Shown in pieces: positions 1 to 8,868 of a stretch of DNA of 64,000 nt. The DNA lies in the NCBI RefSeq assembly GCF_001870465.1, contig NZ_MDGK01000011.1, forward strand, positions 186,001-250,000. Reading direction: 5' to 3'. The notes beneath the pieces were generated by a model. That model was given only the letters and a program-made list of their open reading frames with translations. It searched no databases and was not told where the DNA came from. This stretch comes from Pseudomonas extremorientalis. GTDB lineage: Bacteria; Pseudomonadota; Gammaproteobacteria; Pseudomonadales; Pseudomonadaceae. The position numbers and the translations under genes are program-made. How positions within the stretch are numbered: position 1 is the first letter of the stretch; each line of letters opens with the position of its first letter.

Positions 1-1410
1 TTCGCCATCTTATTGGTCGGTGCGTTTTTACCGCCGCTGGATTTTTTCATCGTGAACGTGGCGCTGCCCTCTATCCAGCAATCGCTCGGCACGGCCTCCT
101 CCGCCGAACAGTTGATCATTTCCTCGTACGCGGCGCTTTATGCCGTGACACTGATTACCGGCGGACGGCTGGGTGATATCTACGGTCGCATGAGAATGTT
201 TTTCCTTGGCCTGGTTGGTTTCGCAGTTGCCTCACTGATCTGCGGCGTCGCCGAGTCACCTTGGGTGTTGATCGCCGGACGTTCGCTGCAAGGCGTGACG
301 GCTGCCGTCATGGCGCCCCAGGCACTCGCTTCTGCGCAGGCTATATTTCCCGAGTCCGAAAAGCCCTTGGCGCTGAGTCTCTATGGCGCGGTCTTTGGAC
401 TGGCGTCGGTAGCCGGCCAGGCACTTGGCGGGATATTGATATCGCTCGACTTGATGGGCTTGGGGTGGCGGGCGATATTTCTGGTTAATCTACCGATTGC
501 GTTGCTGGTCATTCTGATCGCCATTCCCGTGGTCAGGGAAACCCGCGCGCAACAGACAAGCAAGCTGGATCTGGGTGGAACCGTCCTGTCCATGGCGACC
601 CTTGGGGCGCTGATCGTTCCATTGATCGAAGGGCGTGAAGCCGGCTGGCCCTTGTGGGCCTGGCTGTCGCTTGCGGCAGTACCGCTGCTGGGCTGGCTGT
701 TCTGGCGCTACGAAGCCCGTTTGCACCAGGCGCAAGGCGCACCGTTGCTTGATCCTGTCGCATTGCGCACGCCTGGGTTGGGCCGGGCACTGCTCGTCGC
801 CCTGACCTTCTACGCGATCGGCGTGTTTTTCCTGCTGTTTTCCATGTATTTACAGGGAGCGCTGCATACGAGCCCACTCAATGCAGGCCTGATCTTCCTT
901 CCTTTTGGCGCGGGATTTTTGCTGGGCCCGCTTTCCACCCCTCAATTCAGGCGTTTCCTGGGGGCTTACGTGAACCCCGTCGGAATGGGGCTTGAGGTGC
1001 TGGGGTTCGTGCTCCTGGCCTGGCTCGTGGCGCACACACCGATGGCCGTCACGCCCCCTGAGCAGCCCCTCGCCGTCATTCTGTTTCTGATCGGTTTCGG
1101 ACAAGGACTGGCCCTGCCGACATTGATGCGAATGATCACAGGACGCGTAGCGCCCGCGTATTCCGGCATGATTGCGGGCATTGCCAGTTCTACCCTGCAA
1201 ATCAGCACATCACTGAGCGTGGCGATAATAGGCGGCATTTTCTACACCCTTCTGGGCACGGATACGGACGCGGCCGCCCTCACTCACGCCTTCACCGTTT
1301 CCATACTCTGCATCGCGGCATGCCTGGCCTTGGGCGCGGGACTCAGCCTAAGCCTGGCGCGCCAACCGGCTGCGCAATTGCAAACGGCAGCCCGGCGCCC
1401 AGTAGAATGA
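1..1410 (+). CDS. MFS transporter, DHA2-like drug exporter (5' end outside window)
   Basis: The frame is already open at base 1 (F-A-I-L before the first possible start), so the true start lies upstream. About 469 residues are visible, made almost wholly of hydrophobic helices. The MFS motif A is seen as GRLGDIYGRMR after the second visible helix, and the overall length fits 14-helix DHA2 proteins of the EmrB/QacA kind, which are proton-driven exporters in the inner membrane. The stop lies 1 base before the stop of a convergent LysR gene. The substrate cannot be read from the sequence. Confidence 0.85.
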   Translation, partial: FAILLVGAFLPPLDFFIVNVALPSIQQSLGTASSAEQLIISSYAALYAVTLITGGRLGDIYGRMRMFFLGLVGFAVASLICGVAESPWVLIAGRSLQGVTAAVMAPQALASAQAIFPESEKPLALSLYGAVFGLASVAGQALGGILISLDLMGLGWRAIFLVNLPIALLVILIAIPVVRETRAQQTSKLDLGGTVLSMATLGALIVPLIEGREAGWPLWAWLSLAAVPLLGWLFWRYEARLHQAQGAPLLDPVALRTPGLGRALLVALTFYAIGVFFLLFSMYLQGALHTSPLNAGLIFLPFGAGFLLGPLSTPQFRRFLGAYVNPVGMGLEVLGFVLLAWLVAHTPMAVTPPEQPLAVILFLIGFGQGLALPTLMRMITGRVAPAYSGMIAGIASSTLQISTSLSVAIIGGIFYTLLGTDTDAAALTHAFTVSILCIAACLALGAGLSLSLARQPAAQLQTAARRPVE

Positions 1411-1411
1411 A

Positions 1412-2272
1412 TCATCGGCCCTGCTGCGAGCCGATCATGCCCGAGGCAAGGTCGGCAAGGGCACGAAGACTGTCCATCTGCCGCATGTCCTGGTGGTAAC
1501 CCATCCAGATGTCGCGACCCGGTGGCGGTTCATGCGGATCAATCAGCCGCAGCGCCGTCAACTGGTCGCCCAGGACGCGGGGCAATACGGCGACACCCTG
1601 CCCTTGCGCGCACATGTGCGCCTGGACTGTGCGGCTGCTACTGGTGAACACCTTACGGGCCAGAGGGTAACGCTGCTGCAGCCATTGCACATCGGGATAG
1701 TGAGACTGGGCAACACTCATGGTGATCAAACCCACCCCGTCGCCCTGCGGCTCGGGGTCAGCGGATCCGACGGCCGCGTATAACCCGTAGCTCAAGGTAG
1801 TCAGTTTGCGGTGGACAATATCGGGTTCGGTGAAAGGAACGATCCGAAAGGCAATGTCGGCATCGCGACGAGCCAGGTCAAACAGTCGATGCCCTGCGAT
1901 GACCTCGGGCACGATCAGCGGATAACGTCGTCCCAGTTCATTCAGGACCGGGGCCAGCACATAACAGGCGAACCAGTCGGCGCAAGAAATGCGCAACACA
2001 CCTTCTGGCTGTGCGCTGTCCCCCGCCAGGCGCCTTTCGATTGCCAAGGCACTTTGTTCCATTTCCTGCGCCAGACTGAGCAGCTTTTCTCCGCTGTCGG
2101 TCAGGACCAGACCTTGGGTGGTACGCAGGAAAATGGGCTGGCCACTGGACTGCTCAAGCACCTGCAAGCGTCGCCCCACGGTCGGATGGCTGACACCCAA
2201 CTGCTTGGCGGCAGCGCCCAGCGACCCGCTACGGGCAATCGCAAGAAAGACCCGCACATCACTCCAGTCCAT
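1412..2272 (-). CDS. LysR-family transcriptional regulator
   Basis: A 286-residue protein of normal LysR length. The winged helix-turn-helix is at residues 1-60 (MDWSDVRVFLAIARSGSLG, then AAAKQLGVSHPTVGRRLQVL). The remainder is a periplasmic-binding-protein-like effector domain that begins near residue 90 (GVLRISCADW). It is convergent with the MFS exporter and 1 base away. LysR proteins often control a neighbouring divergent gene, but no gene is divergent here, so the target is unknown. The 229 bases upstream (2273-2501) hold no convincing gene. Confidence 0.9.
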   Translation of the reverse strand: MDWSDVRVFLAIARSGSLGAAAKQLGVSHPTVGRRLQVLEQSSGQPIFLRTTQGLVLTDSGEKLLSLAQEMEQSALAIERRLAGDSAQPEGVLRISCADWFACYVLAPVLNELGRRYPLIVPEVIAGHRLFDLARRDADIAFRIVPFTEPDIVHRKLTTLSYGLYAAVGSADPEPQGDGVGLITMSVAQSHYPDVQWLQQRYPLARKVFTSSSRTVQAHMCAQGQGVAVLPRVLGDQLTALRLIDPHEPPPGRDIWMGYHQDMRQMDSLRALADLASGMIGSQQGR

Positions 2273-2501
2273 GCGTTACCCCGTACAAAAATGAGCAGTG
2301 AGAGTGCAGCAATGGCACTGCCGTAGCAATCCCAAGGCCGACATACTGCTCTGCATACACCTTCGTTGAAACACCAACCGGGGACTGCAAATGTAGACTT
2401 TGTCGCCGTCGCTCATGCTGGAGTTGCAGGGCATACATGATGATCACTCAAGCGATACAATCGCTGGGTGAAGCAACCGAACTCGTTCAACGCCTCAGCT
2501 A

Positions 2502-3344
2502 CTAAGTACACCGACTAAATGCCAAACGTAAAGCGGCCCCTACCTCAGAAGGACTGCTGTCACTGGGAATATGCACATGGCGCGCGTCATTGATTCCCTT
2601 GCTGGTCCAAACCTCCAACTTTTCGTGATGACTGGGGCGAAAGGTTATGTGACCTTCCTTCCTTTCGATACTGCACTTCTTCATGTCCTTGAATAAAGCA
2701 CGCTTGCTCTTGTAGCCCCAGCGCTCCAGCGTCCGACTGACCCACTGATCATATCGCTGAGTGGACAGGTCACGGTCGTACAGGTCCATATCGAATGTCG
2801 CTTCAGGGTGAATCCAGACATCGCTGCGTGGCTCGGGAAGCACGAATCGGCTATGGGCCAACGCATCCAGCACCAGGGTGCCCAACACGTGATCATCGAT
2901 CTCGGTGTCGGACTGGTGCTCGACACCTTGTGGGTCAGCGCGACTGCTGCGATAGCCAGAATAAGTAGTGACGTAAAAAAGCTCCTTATTGACGCCGGCA
3001 TCCGCCCAGGCTGTTTTAACGACATCATTCATCTTTTCCTCTCCCTCAACAGAACAGGCGTCAGCAAAAAAATATTGATTATCTGAAATCTTGTACGCGC
3101 CGTCGTCCATGGCGAGCACGCGTTGTTCCCGTAGATCAACGACGCCCCCCGCCTTCGACCTGCACAGCGACGACCACTCTTTCACGTTATCTGCCTCTAG
3201 ACTATTGCGGCCATTGATTATCCAGCCTTCGACCCTGCCAGCCTTGAGTGCACTCTCCGCGGCTGCTTTGGCCGATCCCTCAGGCATATTCTTTACGGAG
3301 TTTATGATCTCTGATTGCCAGGCCTGTAACTTTGAATCGGGCAA
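2502..3344 (-). CDS. CdiI-like contact-dependent inhibition immunity protein with N-terminal extension
   Basis: The second half (from about residue 120, VTTYSGYRSSRADP) resembles the proteobacterial CdiI/DUF1436 immunity family. It has a block LGTLVLDALAHSRFVLPEP, then GYKSKRALFKDM, SHHEKLEVW and the terminal GAALRLAFSRCT. Such proteins bind and neutralise toxins delivered by contact-dependent growth inhibition. The first ~115 residues are extra relative to the ~150-170 residue family norm and are not recognised. The first usable start in this frame is TTG at 3344, with GGGAGC about 12 bases upstream. No CdiA or CdiB gene is in the window, so it is an orphan. The family call is from memory of the signature, not from a search. 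Confidence 0.6.
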   Translation of the reverse strand: MPDSKLQAWQSEIINSVKNMPEGSAKAAAESALKAGRVEGWIINGRNSLEADNVKEWSSLCRSKAGGVVDLREQRVLAMDDGAYKISDNQYFFADACSVEGEEKMNDVVKTAWADAGVNKELFYVTTYSGYRSSRADPQGVEHQSDTEIDDHVLGTLVLDALAHSRFVLPEPRSDVWIHPEATFDMDLYDRDLSTQRYDQWVSRTLERWGYKSKRALFKDMKKCSIERKEGHITFRPSHHEKLEVWTSKGINDARHVHIPSDSSPSEVGAALRLAFSRCT

Positions 3345-3532
3345 GGAATTCGGATAGCTCCCGCTGGCGTTGGCGTATCCGAGGTGCCGAGGCGATGCGC
3401 ATCACAGGCTCGTTGCCGGTCGTTGTGGCTGACCCAACAGGTGCATTTGGCAATGCGAGGCAGAAACATAAGACAAACTGCGGCTACCCTGAACACGGCT
3501 ACCCTGAACAATGTCCCATTCGACAACGGCAA
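3345..3532 (-). pseudogene. Frame-broken secretion leader upstream of the CdiI-like gene
   Basis: Minus-strand reading upstream of the TTG start gives pieces of a signal peptide in two other frames. One frame, from TTG 3532, reads LPLSNGTLFRV with a hydrophobic run to CLMFLP. Another reads VLCFCLALPNAPVGSA, which looks like a hydrophobic core plus a cleavage site. The frame of the CdiI-like gene itself only opens after a TGA near 3406. A reasonable reading is that the protein once had a signal peptide now disrupted by small indels. This is inference; sequencing error or chance hydrophobicity could also explain it. Confidence 0.3.
3481..3510. repeat. Perfect 15-bp tandem duplication
   Basis: CGGCTACCCTGAACA occurs twice with no spacer (3481-3495 and 3496-3510). 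It lies between the start of the VOC gene and the broken leader on the other strand. Being 15 bases long it preserves frame. No function is evident. Confidence 0.9.
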
Positions 3533-3550
3533 GAATCAGGAGTGATGGAA

Positions 3551-3967
3551 ATGCGCAGTTTTACCCTTCAACGTATCGATCATGTTGTTTTGCGGGTCAA
3601 GGACATTGAGCGCAGCCTGGCGTTCTACACATCCGTGCTGGGGTGTGATGTCAAAAAACGCCGTGACGACCTCGGCATGATTCACCTGAGTGCTGGCACA
3701 TCCATGATTGACCTGGTTGATGTGAACGGACCGATCGGGCGTCAGGGTGGGGAGCCGGCGGGCAAGCAAAGACACAATGTCGATCACGTTTGCCTGCGGG
3801 TCGAGCCGTTCGATGAACAGGCCATTCTCCAGCACCTGGCGGCAGCCGGGGTATCCGCTGAAGCGGCCGTGATGCGGTATGGCGCGGAGGGAACCGGGTT
3901 ATCGATGTATCTCAATGATCCTGATGATAATCAGATCGAGTTGAAAGGCCCTGCGGTGCAGGCTTGA
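3551..3967 (+). CDS. VOC family (glyoxalase-fold) protein
   Basis: A protein of about 138 residues with the two beta-alpha-beta-beta-beta modules of the vicinal oxygen chelate superfamily. It opens with RIDHVVLRVKDIERSLAFYTSVLGC, then has VDHVCLRV at the start of module two and the closing DPDDNQIELKGP that carries the usual metal-ligand Glu. The candidate first ligand is His in IDHVV. The family includes glyoxalase I, dioxygenases and resistance proteins, and the substrate is not deducible. ATG 3551 was chosen because AGGAG at 3538-3542 sits 8 bases before it; the in-frame ATG at 3545 is too close to that site. Confidence 0.85.
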   Translation: MRSFTLQRIDHVVLRVKDIERSLAFYTSVLGCDVKKRRDDLGMIHLSAGTSMIDLVDVNGPIGRQGGEPAGKQRHNVDHVCLRVEPFDEQAILQHLAAAGVSAEAAVMRYGAEGTGLSMYLNDPDDNQIELKGPAVQA

Positions 3968-4092
3968 TGGCTGGAAAGCGTCGAGCCTGAGTCATCATCC
4001 GACTGTGCCAGTGAACTTGTGCACGCATCCTTCCCGGTAAATTCAATCTGTTCGACCGCGTTACGGCGGCCCCACCGTCAGGCTTCGGCGTC

Positions 4093-4554
4093 CTAATCGA
4101 AAGCCCCCTCGAGCACCTCATAAATAAGGCCGGAAGCGATAGCCACGAGGATCAGATCGGTGCCCGCCTGCTGCCATTCGTAGCCGTCATAATGCGGCAG
4201 CCTGCCCAGCAGGCGCCCATCGAGCTTCTTGGCAATGCCTGGAGGCAGCGGTTTGCCTCGCGCTAACTTCTTCTGTATGCCAGGCGGCAGTGATGGGCCT
4301 GGGCTCCAATAGTCACGATAGCCACCAAGCACCCCCAGGATGCCGCCACGGTCGATACTGGGGCCGTGCCCACTATCATCGGCGTCTGCGCCTTTGTCCT
4401 TATGGCCCTGGTTGCCATGACCCTGGCCGCCTTGTGCGTTGCCCTTTGCGGAACCCTGGCCCTTGCCGTTGCCAGGGTCGGCCACCGCCGCCACCGGGCC
4501 CAGGACCAAAGCGAGGCACGTAACAGCAACCGCCAGCGTGCGGGGTTTGAACAT
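4093..4554 (-). CDS. CigR/RcnB-like secreted protein
   Basis: A protein of about 153 residues starting MFKPRTLAVAV with a clear signal peptide ending at AVA-DPGN. A Gly/Lys/His/Asp-rich low-complexity stretch follows (GNGKGQGSAKGNAQGG onward). The C-terminal part has two LPPGI-x-KKL repeats, typical of RcnB/CigR-type periplasmic proteins, and ends in a hydrophobic helix (DLILVAIASGLIYEVL). CigR of Salmonella is an anti-virulence factor and RcnB acts in nickel/cobalt homeostasis; neither role can be assigned here. ATG 4554 is preceded by GGAG nine bases upstream, which decides the start over a longer upstream reading. Confidence 0.7.
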   Translation of the reverse strand: MFKPRTLAVAVTCLALVLGPVAAVADPGNGKGQGSAKGNAQGGQGHGNQGHKDKGADADDSGHGPSIDRGGILGVLGGYRDYWSPGPSLPPGIQKKLARGKPLPPGIAKKLDGRLLGRLPHYDGYEWQQAGTDLILVAIASGLIYEVLEGAFD

Positions 4555-4792
4555 GATCGTCTTCTCCGTAAGGGAACCTCCCTTGGAATGTAGTCGACAT
4601 TGGCGATAAGCAGCGTGCCTGTTTTTCACATAATAAAAATAGGTAATTTTATTTAAGATATAAATAATATTAACTGATAATTAGCTTATTCCAAAAAAGA
4701 CTTTCCACAAGGTTTTTTATAGATATATCTTCATTTCACAGACCGACCCCATACCTGGCGGAGGACGCACCCACACCCTCCAGGTTACCTCC

Positions 4793-7213
4793 ATGCCAGA
4801 CATCGCCTTCCCCACGCCCCTCAAGAAATTACCTCTTTCACTCCTGACCGGCTCCCTGCTCCTGACTGCTGCGCCCTCTTTTGCCGAAGACGCCAAGCTC
4901 GACACTGTCACCGTGATTTCCACCGGTCTGCGTGGCCAGCAACGCACGGTGGCCGACAGCCCGGCGCCGATCGATGTGATCAACAGCGACCAGTTGCTCA
5001 AGACCGGCCGCGCCGAGTTGTCCGAAGCCATCGCCAAACTGCTGCCGTCGTTCAACTTCGGCACCAACATCGCCGGCTATAACTCGGTGACCCGCCCGCT
5101 GAGCAACCGCAGCCTGGGGCCGGCCTACACCCTGGTGCTGGTCAACGGTAAACGCCGGCATAACGGCGCCACCGGCCAGCGCGGTTCCATCGATAACAGC
5201 GGTGCGAATGCGGTGGACATCGATCTGATCCCGGTCAGCGCGGTGGACCATATCGAGGTGCTCAAGGACAGCGCTGCCGCGCAGTACGGTTCCGATGCAG
5301 TCGCTGGCGTGATCAACATCATCCTCAAGTCCGGGAAAAGCGGCGGCCACCTGGAGACCAGTTACGGTCAGTTGTATTCCGGCCAGGGCGAGACCATCAA
5401 GGTCGCGGGTGACCAGGGCTTCGAACTGGGCCAGGGCGGCTTCTTTCACTTCTCCGCCGATGCGCGCAAACGTGGCAGCGCATCGTGGAACGACAAGGCC
5501 GACAGCAGCGTGCGGGCGTTCGCTGACCCAGCCAAGGAAGCGGCCTGGGACCGGGTGGCGATCAAGAACGGCGACCCGGACCTCAAGGCCTTCAACCTGG
5601 CCTACAACGCCGAACTGCCGCTGGAAGACCTGACACTGTATTCGTTCTCCACCTACGGCGAACGCGATGCCGAGGCCGCCAACTACTTTCGCCTGCCGAC
5701 TGGCACCGCCGCAGTGCCCGAGGTGTTTCCCGACGGTTACTTCCCGCTCAACAACATCAAGGACCGCGACTACCAGTTGCTGTTCGGCGGCAAGGGCCTG
5801 GTGGCCGACTGGAACTGGGACCTGAGCACCACCTACGGGCGCAACAACGTGCACCACTCCAGCGACCTGAATATCAACCCGTCGCTGGGCACCGCGTCGC
5901 CGACCAAATTCGACAACCTGGCGACCTTCCGCTTCGAGCAGTGGGTCAACAACCTGGACTTCACCCGCCGCTACGACAGCCTGTTCAACCTGACGCCGCC
6001 GGTGCAGGTCTCCGCCGGCCTGGAACACCGCTGGGAGCATTTCAGTACGTTTGCCGGCGAGCGCGAGGCCTATATCACCGGCACCTACCCCGCCGCATCG
6101 GGCGCACAGGCGGCGGTGACGATTCGTCCGGAAGATGAAGTCAGCCTGATCCGCAATAACTACGCCGGTTACCTGGACCTGGGTTTCGACCTGACGGACC
6201 GCTGGTTCCTCGACGTCGCCGGGCGGGTCGAGCACTACGACGATGACTCGGGCAACACCTTCGGCCTGAAAGTGAACTCACGCTACGAACTCACCGACAG
6301 CGTGGCTGTGCGCGGCACAGTGGGCACCGGTTTCCGCGCACCCTCCCTGACCCAGATCGGCTACACCGTGGCCGACAACCGCGTGGCGACCGATGTGAAC
6401 GGCAACGTGGTGCCGGCCGTGACGCGCCTGACGCCTTCCGGCAGCAACCTGGCCAAGGCGCTGGGCGGCGATGACCTCAAGCCGGAGAAATCGCGCAACC
6501 TGGGGCTGGGCCTGACCTGGCAGCCAGCGCCACGCACCAGCGTCACCGCCGACGCCTACCTGATCGACATCGATGACCGCATCGCCCTGACCAGCAATAT
6601 CTACGACCGTGGCAACGGCGCGATCAACGCCATTCTCGCCGCCCAGGGCGTACCCACCGGTACCTGGGTCAACTACTACACCAACGCCTTCGACACCCGC
6701 ACCAGAGGCCTGGACGTGGTGGCCGACCACACCACGCCGCTGGAGGCATGGGGCGATGTGCGCTGGAGCCTGGGCTTCAACTGGAACAAGACCACGATTG
6801 AAGGCACTCGCGGTACGCCGGCGGCACTGGCCGGCTCCGGCGTGACCCTGGTCGGCCGCGACCGCGAAGGCGACCTGACCGACGCCTCACCCAAGACCAA
6901 GTGGATCCTTGGCGCCAACTGGAAGGTCCGGGACCTGGCCGTCAACCTGCAAACCGCGCGCTACGGCGCGGTCAAGACCCTGGCCGTCAACCCCTCCGGC
7001 GACCGCAGCTTCGGCGCCAAGTGGATCACCGATCTGGATGTCAGCTACACCTTCGTCGACAGCCTCACCGTGAGCATCGGCGGCACCAATATCTTCGACA
7101 TGCGCCCCGACAAACACGCGGTGTACAGCAACCTCGGCCTCGCGGCCTACGGCAACCCGCCGTTCTACCCCGGCGGCGGCTACTGGTACACCAAGCTCGC
7201 CTACGACTTCTGA
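4793..7213 (+). CDS. TonB-dependent outer-membrane receptor (SppR-like)
   Basis: An 806-residue precursor. The signal peptide runs to about residue 31 (LTAAPSFA-EDAKL), the TonB box region is DTVTVISTG, the plug covers about 45-170 (INSDQLLKTGRAELSEAI, then IEVLKDSAAAQYGSDAVAGV), and a beta-barrel ends in the aromatic KLAYDF. Receptors of this class import siderophores, cobalamin or other scarce ligands using TonB energy. It directly precedes a peptide/nickel-type ABC importer in the same direction, which suggests one uptake pathway from outer membrane to cytoplasm. P. aeruginosa SppR-SppABCD has the same gene order. The 238-base upstream gap is very AT-rich, but I could not find a good Fur box in it. 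Confidence 0.9.
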   Translation: MPDIAFPTPLKKLPLSLLTGSLLLTAAPSFAEDAKLDTVTVISTGLRGQQRTVADSPAPIDVINSDQLLKTGRAELSEAIAKLLPSFNFGTNIAGYNSVTRPLSNRSLGPAYTLVLVNGKRRHNGATGQRGSIDNSGANAVDIDLIPVSAVDHIEVLKDSAAAQYGSDAVAGVINIILKSGKSGGHLETSYGQLYSGQGETIKVAGDQGFELGQGGFFHFSADARKRGSASWNDKADSSVRAFADPAKEAAWDRVAIKNGDPDLKAFNLAYNAELPLEDLTLYSFSTYGERDAEAANYFRLPTGTAAVPEVFPDGYFPLNNIKDRDYQLLFGGKGLVADWNWDLSTTYGRNNVHHSSDLNINPSLGTASPTKFDNLATFRFEQWVNNLDFTRRYDSLFNLTPPVQVSAGLEHRWEHFSTFAGEREAYITGTYPAASGAQAAVTIRPEDEVSLIRNNYAGYLDLGFDLTDRWFLDVAGRVEHYDDDSGNTFGLKVNSRYELTDSVAVRGTVGTGFRAPSLTQIGYTVADNRVATDVNGNVVPAVTRLTPSGSNLAKALGGDDLKPEKSRNLGLGLTWQPAPRTSVTADAYLIDIDDRIALTSNIYDRGNGAINAILAAQGVPTGTWVNYYTNAFDTRTRGLDVVADHTTPLEAWGDVRWSLGFNWNKTTIEGTRGTPAALAGSGVTLVGRDREGDLTDASPKTKWILGANWKVRDLAVNLQTARYGAVKTLAVNPSGDRSFGAKWITDLDVSYTFVDSLTVSIGGTNIFDMRPDKHAVYSNLGLAAYGNPPFYPGGGYWYTKLAYDF

Positions 7214-7239
7214 TCCACACGCCACATGAGGGCACACCA

Positions 7240-8868
7240 TTGAATACCGCCAACTTGATGAGCCGTCTGCTGGCCCCCTGCGCCCTGGCGCTGAGCCTTG
7301 CCGCCTGCTCGCCCGGGAATGACACCCAGGCGGGCAAGACCCTGAACATCGCGTTTTTCGGCGATAACACCACCCTGGTCAGCGTCGATCCGTTCCAGGT
7401 CTATTGGCTGGAGCACCGCGTGCTGCTGCGCAACGTGGCCGAGTCCCTGACCGACCAGGACCCGCAGACCGGCCAGATCATTCCGTGGCTGGCCAAACGC
7501 TGGGAAGTGAGTGACGACGCCCTGACCTATACCTTCCACCTGCGTGAGGACGTAACCTTCAGCAACGGCGAGCGCTTCGACGCCAAGGCGGTGAAAACCG
7601 CCTTCGACAGCGACAAGGCACTGGCCACCGAATTGCCGGCCACCTTCGGCGCCACCTACCTGGCAGGCTTCGACCACGCCGAGGTGGTGGACGACTTCAC
7701 CGTCAAGCTGGTGCTGTCCAAGCCCAATGCAGGTTTCCTGCAAGCTACCTCCACCACCAACCTGGCGATCCTCGCGCCGGCTTCCTACGCGCTGAGCGTG
7801 AAGGAACGCTCCCTGGGCAAGATCATCGGCACCGGGCCGTTCGTACTGGCCAGCTACACGCCGGAAGTCGGTGCGCACCTGACCAAGCGCAAGGGCTACG
7901 CCTGGGCCTCGGCCAATATGAAAAACCAGGGTGAAGCGCACCTGGACGCGGTGGACATCAGCTACATCCCCGAAGAAAGCGTGCGCAACGGCCTGTTCCT
8001 GCAAGGCAAGGCCGACATCCTGTGGCCGCGCAACCCGTTCTCGGAGGTCGACCTGAAGCTGTTCCAGTCCAAGGGCGCGACCATTCAGAGCCGTTCGCTG
8101 CCGGGGCCGGCGCTGAACCTGTACCCCAATACCCGTGGCGAGCGGGTCCTGGCCGACCGGCACGTGCGCCAGGCGCTGCAAAAGGCCCTCGACCGCAAGA
8201 GCTACGCCAGCACCGTCTACAACGCTGAGTTCCCGGTGGTGGATGGCATCTTCGATGTGACCACGCCGTACTTCAAAAGCCAGGGCGCCAAGCTGGCCTA
8301 TGACCCGGCAGGCGCCGAGCAACTGCTGGAGCAAGCCGGCTGGACCAAGGGTGCGGATGGTTACCGGCAAAAGAACGGCAAGCGCCTGAGCCTGAGCTAC
8401 AACATCACCCCGGCCGAGACCGCGGGCGACGTGCTGATCCAGGACCAACTGCGCAAGGTCGGCATCGAGTTGAAACTCAGCGTGGTCACCCGCGCCGAAT
8501 GGGTCGCCAACAACTCGGCGGGCAACTATGACCTGACCATCAACTACATGACCCGCGCCGACCCGATCATCCTGCAGACCATCCTCGATCCACGCAGCGC
8601 CAACAGTTCCACGCTGGCCACCAACACCTATGAACCGGCGGTGCTGGAACAGGCCAAGGGCTTGTTCGACGCCGGCATCACGGCCACCCAAGCCCCGCAA
8701 CGCGCTGCCGCCTACGGCAGCCTGCAGGATTTACTCATCGATGAAAGCTCGGCATTCCCGGTGTATGAGCGCGTGTGGCAGGCGGCGACCTCGCCCAAGG
8801 TAAAAAATTTCCGCTGGACCGCCGAGGGCTTTGCGCTGCTCGGTGATATCGAGATCGGCACGCCATGA
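7240..8868 (+). CDS. ABC transporter substrate-binding lipoprotein (peptide/nickel family)
   Basis: A protein of about 542 residues of the SBP_bac_5 (DppA/OppA/NikA) family. It starts at TTG 7240 with GAGGG eight bases upstream; the in-frame ATG at 7258 is the alternative. The lipobox LSLAAC predicts a lipid-anchored periplasmic protein. The family pattern TYTFHLREDVTFSNGERFDAK is clear near residues 90-110. It follows the receptor by 26 bases and overlaps the next permease by ATGA, so it is part of one operon. By analogy with SppA the ligand could be a xenosiderophore or peptide-like compound, but the sequence does not show this. Confidence 0.9.
   Translation: MNTANLMSRLLAPCALALSLAACSPGNDTQAGKTLNIAFFGDNTTLVSVDPFQVYWLEHRVLLRNVAESLTDQDPQTGQIIPWLAKRWEVSDDALTYTFHLREDVTFSNGERFDAKAVKTAFDSDKALATELPATFGATYLAGFDHAEVVDDFTVKLVLSKPNAGFLQATSTTNLAILAPASYALSVKERSLGKIIGTGPFVLASYTPEVGAHLTKRKGYAWASANMKNQGEAHLDAVDISYIPEESVRNGLFLQGKADILWPRNPFSEVDLKLFQSKGATIQSRSLPGPALNLYPNTRGERVLADRHVRQALQKALDRKSYASTVYNAEFPVVDGIFDVTTPYFKSQGAKLAYDPAGAEQLLEQAGWTKGADGYRQKNGKRLSLSYNITPAETAGDVLIQDQLRKVGIELKLSVVTRAEWVANNSAGNYDLTINYMTRADPIILQTILDPRSANSSTLATNTYEPAVLEQAKGLFDAGITATQAPQRAAAYGSLQDLLIDESSAFPVYERVWQAATSPKVKNFRWTAEGFALLGDIEIGTP

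Noticed and set aside
2259..2447. Short minus-strand open frame between LysR and the CdiI-like gene
   Set aside because: Overlaps the LysR start, has no family features and no good ribosome site.
4630..4792. Fur box upstream of the TonB receptor
   Set aside because: The region is AT-rich and gives only weak partial matches; nothing comparable to the site before efeU.
4838..8700. Long minus-strand open frames opposite the TonB receptor and binding-protein genes
   Set aside because: Shadows caused by high GC; the plus-strand products are clear family members over the same DNA.
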